A stretch of DNA of 64,000 nt from Limnanthes douglasii subsp. nivea (Eukaryota > Streptophyta > Magnoliopsida > Brassicales > Limnanthaceae), in assembly GCA_036936605.1 (NCBI GenBank), contig JAUPFV010000001.1, positions 209,295,138 through 209,359,137 of the forward strand. The letters run 5' to 3'. The translations under genes and the position numbers were made by a program. The notes beneath the pieces are model-generated. The model saw nothing but the letters and a program-made list of their open reading frames with translations, was not told the origin of the DNA and did not search any database. Each line of letters starts with the position of its first letter. Positions within the stretch are counted from its first letter, which is position 1. Shown here one piece after another: positions 60,266-64,000 of the stretch.

Positions 60266-60319
<54 letters not shown>

Positions 60320-61492
60320 CAACCACTTGGTTTTATTTCAGAAGAATTTTCAGAATATGTCTGCAAACTTAAGAAATCCCTATACAGTCTCAAACAAGCA
60401 CCTCGTGCGTGGTATGGTAAGATTGCCAAATACTTATTATTTTGTGGTTATTATCCATCTGATTCAGATCCAAGCCTCGTTTTGAAAATTGATGGAAATT
60501 TAAAAACTATGATCCTTCTTTACGTTGATGATATGATTGTTACGGGTAATAATTCAACTGAAATCAAACGGTTGAATGAGGATTTATCTACTCGTTTTGA
60601 GATGAAAAACTTGGTGAAAGCTCACTACTTCCTTGGTTTAGAAGTTGAAGAAGGAGATGGCTATTTTCTGTCACCAAGAAATTATGCTACTAAGCTTTTA
60701 GCCCGGTTTAGTATGGAAAATACAAACTATACAACCACTCCAATGAATCCAGGTCTAAAATTACACAAGAATGAAGGTAAATTATTAGATGATGCGACTG
60801 AGTATCGCAAACTTGTGGGATGTCTTTTATACTTAATGGTAACTCATCCGGATATTATTGTTTCTGTTGGAATAGTATCCTAATTTTTGAATCAACAATG
60901 TGTTGGTCATATGGCTGCTGCAAAACGAATTCTTCGATATGTGAAAGGAACTTTAGAGTATGGGTTGATGTATAAAAATAATATAAAATTCCTTTTACGT
61001 GGGTTTGTTGATGCTGATTGGGCAGGCAATGTGAATGACAGACTCTCCACTTCATGCTACTGTTTAAATATTGGTTCAACAACTATTTCTTGGTGCAGCA
61101 AGAAACAAGACACAATGGCATTATCAACTGCTGAAGCTGAATATGTTGCAGCCACATTAGCTTCTCAAAAGTGTATTCAGCTTACAAGACTTCTTGGAGA
61201 TGTCAATCAGGTGCTACACCTTCCTATCTCTATATTTTGTGACAACAAAAATGCCATTAAACTTGGTGGAAATCTTGTGCTTCATGCTCGCACAAAACAA
61301 ATTGATACTCACCATCACTTTATCCGAGAGAAGGTACTTAATCAAAATATTGAGTTAAAATCTATACGGACAAATGAGCAGGTTGTTGATGGTCGTACTA
61401 AGGTTCTCCCCAAATCGAAGTTTGAAGAGTTCAGAGGAGCTCTCGGTCTAGGTGATCGAAAGAATGCACTAAGGAGGAGTGTAAAAAATTAG
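57379..61492 (+). pseudogene. Copia gag-pol, interrupted
   Basis: Gag starts at 57379 (MSTEKLVGTNYQYWRLCMEA). A frameshift near 57478 moves it to another frame (LRRKLKVKCEKALFAL), and a TAA stops it at 57867. The zinc knuckle near 58081 is intact (CFICQRTGHIKSDC); a second one near 58141 has lost its last Cys to Tyr. The protease motif is WIVDSGCSHH (about 58367). LWHARLGHVG marks the pre-integrase domain (about 58776), and the integrase is broken by stops near 58826 and 58917. RT (about 59990-60900) retains KWVYKLK, DVKNAFL and an intact LYVDDMIVTGN (about 60520), but a TA microsatellite lies inside it. RNase H near 61010-61300 keeps ADWAG, STAEAEYVA and the DNKNAI box. The final stop (61490-61492) lies inside the right LTR. 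Confidence 0.9.
60270..60316. repeat. (TA)n microsatellite inside the copia RT
   Basis: About 23 TA units lie where related elements encode a short Tyr/Ile/Met segment before the EQPLGF motif (here 'gaacaaccacttggtttta'). It appears to be an expansion of a pre-existing atatat in the RT coding sequence and disrupts the frame. Confidence 0.9.
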
Positions 61493-61848
61493 TTAACTAT
61501 TCACTCATGTAATCTCACTTACAAGAAGTAGGCAGATAGATAATTCCCATATAGTTCCCAAAGAAACAGACAGTTCCCATATAGTTCCCACAAGAAGCAG
61601 GGAGTTCTCAAATAGTTCCCAACTATTAAATGACGTTAGTGGAGTAGTGGTAATTAATACTAGAAGTTTGAAAGTCCTCAATTACTAAATGATGTTAGTG
61701 TGGGTAATGGGAATCATATTTTCTATAAGTATTGAACTTGTTTGTTTTATTTCTTCAAGTAATAAAATCAAACTATCTATGTGTTCAAATTGTTTCAATA
61801 TCTGTCTGTTCAAATTGTTTCAGCATTTGTCTGTTCAAATTTGTTTCA
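61480..61848 (+). repeat. Right LTR of the copia element
   Basis: Starts TGTAAAAAATTAG right after aaggaggag and ends TTTGTTTCA. It has an additional gtctgttcaaattgtttca unit compared with the left LTR. Confidence 0.9.
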
Positions 61849-62040
61849 TATGAAATCTTATCAAATAGGATTAGGATTAAACAAAATTTTAAAACTACTA
61901 CTTAGATCTCTAAACTCGTTAACCAGAGTTTATCAAAAAGCTAATATCCTAGCTTTAGGAGTTTTACTTTGTTTTTCCACAAGAAGAAGAAAATAGAAAA
62001 GTCAATTTCTAAAAAACAAAGAGAATGAGGTTTCATCTAA

Positions 62041-62356
62041 TAGTATTCATAAGGAAAAATCTTAAAGCGTGCGACCACATTTACTTTTGGAGGGATTCTT
62101 ATATCTATGCTCATCATGGAGTTTACACTGGAAATAATACGGATGGGTCAGACATGGAGAAGAAGTTGGAACAAGACCAGTTTTGCTCACTTCAACTCCT
62201 AATAGTTCTCAGCTGCCTTGCTGTACACATCCAACTGATGGTTACAGAGTCCTATCATAATGTCTTAGGTGTTTTCTCAACGGAGGTGCATTATACCGTT
62301 TTGTCTATTTTGTCAATCATCTTTTGTTTCTCGCTAAAGCAAGAGGCGGAACATGA
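62041..62356 (+). pseudogene. LRAT/NC-domain gene fragment, frameshifted
   Basis: The first part (62052-62130) reads NLKACDHIYFWRDSYIYAHH, then GVYTGNN, matching the plant LRAT (NC) domain start (PGDHIY.WR..YIYAHHGIYVGD), including the His-His pair. After a frame change the downstream part (about 62180-62356) reads SQLPCCTHPTDGYRVLS, a stop, CLRCFLNGGALYRFVYFV and FLAKARGGT. This corresponds to the family's PCPKCG..TDGVI..CLDCFL.GG.LY.FEY...FLAK.RGGT region. One frameshift and one stop separate the parts and the C-terminal half is missing. The family is acyltransferase/thiol-protease-like with mostly unknown plant function. The copia element lies less than 200 bp upstream. Confidence 0.75.
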
Positions 62357-62359
62357 ATA

Positions 62360-64000
62360 AGAGTGTTTGAATTTCGGATAATTCTTTAAAGTCTTGTTAA
62401 CAATTTCTTATTTAAATATTTTTGGGGTTCACCGAAAATTCCAATTAGATAAAACCAGAGATATATTTTCGAACAGAGAGTATATAAATTTTATGTGTGA
62501 TTGTTTTTCACAGAACCCAGCCTTTTTATTTCGACCAATCCATGCAGTTTTACAGTTAGGGTAGTTAAGGTCATATAAAGGGTATTAGATTTTTAATTAA
62601 AAACGGTTGCAATTTGAAATTTAAATAAACGTTCAAATTTTCAAATTTGAAATTCTGTTGATTTGCAACAATAGTCGATTCAACAAAAATAAAATTTTTC
62701 CAAGCTGACTTGATAGCTCGACTCCAGCCAGGGGCTCCGCCCTTGACCCTGTTAATCATGATATAATCTAACAAGTGTGCACTCCGCACTCTACGACTTG
62801 TTTGATAATGTATCATGATTAAATTGGTTGACTAGTTGATCTAATCACACTAAAATATCTAACAAAACATGCACTCTTGCAGTCGCAGATGAAACCGATA
62901 TGGTAGTTTCAACCTGTTTAAAAACAACTGCGAAGATTTTTCCATCTACTGTAAAAGTGGTTTGTTAGTTCTTGATCAAAGACCTTCCATGGAACATAGT
63001 GAACAAATAGCTTCGATAGTATGCAACCCTTTTGATGCTACTTTTCCCATTCTGTTAAGGTTCTTGACCCACCATCAGTTTAGTATGGCTACCTCATTTA
63101 TGGCTAAAACATCCTGATATAATTCTGATATAGTGTCCAACGTGCGTACTACTTTAAATATTATGTAAAACATTGTACATTGGTTAAATGAAATCTGTTA
63201 TAATTTCAGTTTTGTTGGATAAGTTGAAAGGAAAAATATATTGATTGATATAGAATAAGAAATAATGGGTTTTAAGTAGTCATTGATTTATTGTTTGCGC
63301 ACCTAACATCTACCGATCTTATAAGCATATTATTTGAAGTCTGTTATGGATAATACATACAAGACAACGAGGTATAAGATGTTATTATTCGAAATTATTG
63401 GTGTAATGTAAAAAAAATATCACTTTTTACATCGCACTCGTTACTACGGGTCATTAAAAAATGATAATTACACGTGAGACCTGGATCATTTACGTTTTTT
63501 TATAAAGGAAACGATTACGCTTTATCTGATGTTTTGGTGATAGATAAAACAATAGATTTAATAAAATAAATTGATAATATATTCTCAAAATTGAAATACA
63601 TGTTATCTAGATGACACATAGATAACAATATTGTAGTAACTACAAAAAAACTTGTTTAAACATAAATGTAATTCAAAAAATTCTTAGGTCTTAGTAGATA
63701 GTTGTGGATTTGGGAACCATAACCAAGTTAATATCAAACATAGAGAAAATGAAGGGAATATATGTACTACACCCTGGTCCCTTGATTACGTTCAAACATC
63801 TTAGATCAAACCTTACAGTAAAATATTATTTATGTTTACACTAACGAGTTCATCCATTTTGGTAATAATACAAAATATCTATAAACAAAACCTTTCATAT
63901 TTTAATGTCTCTGTTATAATTTTTTTTAATATTTGAAATAACATTTATTTTAATTAAAATTAGGGTCGAAGGTGCAGACTAAAGTCTTAAACATTTCATC
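62360..64000. other. AT-rich sequence without recognised genes
   Basis: No gene was supported. A short patch near 62725-62760 (gccaggggctccgccc) looks like a common plant repeat fragment but could not be assigned. Confidence 0.5.

Larger units (their letters stand above)
56917..61848 (+). mobile_element. Structurally complete Ty1/copia LTR retrotransposon, 4932 bp
   Basis: The element has LTRs of 348 and 369 bp, a PBS directly after the left LTR, a gag-pol region in copia order (gag, protease, integrase, RT, RNase H), a purine-rich tract (aaggaggag) before the right LTR, and an exact 5-bp target duplication TATGA at 56912-56916 and 61849-61853. The LTRs differ by roughly 20-25 substitutions plus a 21-bp repeat unit extra in the right one, so the insertion is not recent. 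The coding region is interrupted, so the element is not autonomous. Confidence 0.95.

Overview
This is plant nuclear DNA. It is AT-rich, packed with nested and broken LTR retrotransposons, and carries very few host genes. Two host genes look intact. One is a minus-strand F-box gene of the SLF/SFB type at 10348-11616. The other is a minus-strand, three-exon RNase T2 gene of the S-RNase type at 35592-36696. A basic, secreted, 8-Cys S-RNase-like protein and an SLF-like F-box gene about 24 kb apart in the same orientation are the signature of an S locus, the region controlling RNase-based gametophytic self-incompatibility. The F-box gene lies downstream of the RNase, as I recall being described for Antirrhinum. 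I infer a eudicot of the asterid/Lamiales kind (Antirrhinum-like), but the species cannot be proven from the sequence. In such a system the S-RNase is the style-side cytotoxin, and SLF proteins act in pollen inside SCF ubiquitin ligases that neutralise non-self S-RNases.

Layout. 1-9505 and 24298-33596 are two closely similar direct copies of one block of nested retroelement debris: an antisense-ORF remnant, an LTR fragment, a gypsy integrase tail, a second antisense-ORF remnant, an LTR stub and a minus-strand copia pol remnant. The F-box gene sits just right of the first copy and the S-RNase just right of the second. The two right borders are offset by 24,091 bp, which is what a roughly 24 kb tandem duplication including the F-box gene would give. 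A sister F-box gene would then lie about 12.5 kb left of the window. Between the F-box gene and the second copy (11.7-24.3 kb) are a truncated gypsy element with a long antisense ORF and 3' LTR (13.2-17.2 kb), AT-rich tandem repeats (17.2-17.8 kb), a copia remnant (19.3-20.4 kb) and a gypsy pol (20.45-23.68 kb).

Around the S-RNase there is a 250-bp hAT-type MITE with 8-bp target duplications 0.4 kb past its stop, short direct repeats in its 5' flank, and a 1.3-kb PIF/Harbinger-like element (39259-40553) with 146-bp tandem repeats and four consecutive hairpins. From 41.7 to 53.2 kb there are further gypsy pieces, including a nearly complete but decayed minus-strand gag-pro-RT-RH-INT element with its PBS and 5' LTR. 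From 54.4 to 55.5 kb lies an array of short palindromic repeats. At 56.0-56.5 kb is a fragment resembling a MATE transporter. A structurally complete Ty1/copia element occupies 56917-61848, with TATGA target duplications, and is followed by a broken LRAT/NC-domain gene fragment.

A recurring theme is that the gypsy elements carry an extra ORF on the strand opposite to pol, as known for Tat-lineage elements. At four loci of unrelated sequence, the gap between the convergent pol and antisense-ORF ends is filled with short tandem repeats that can fold into hairpins. All domain calls come from reading translations by eye; no alignment or database search was run.
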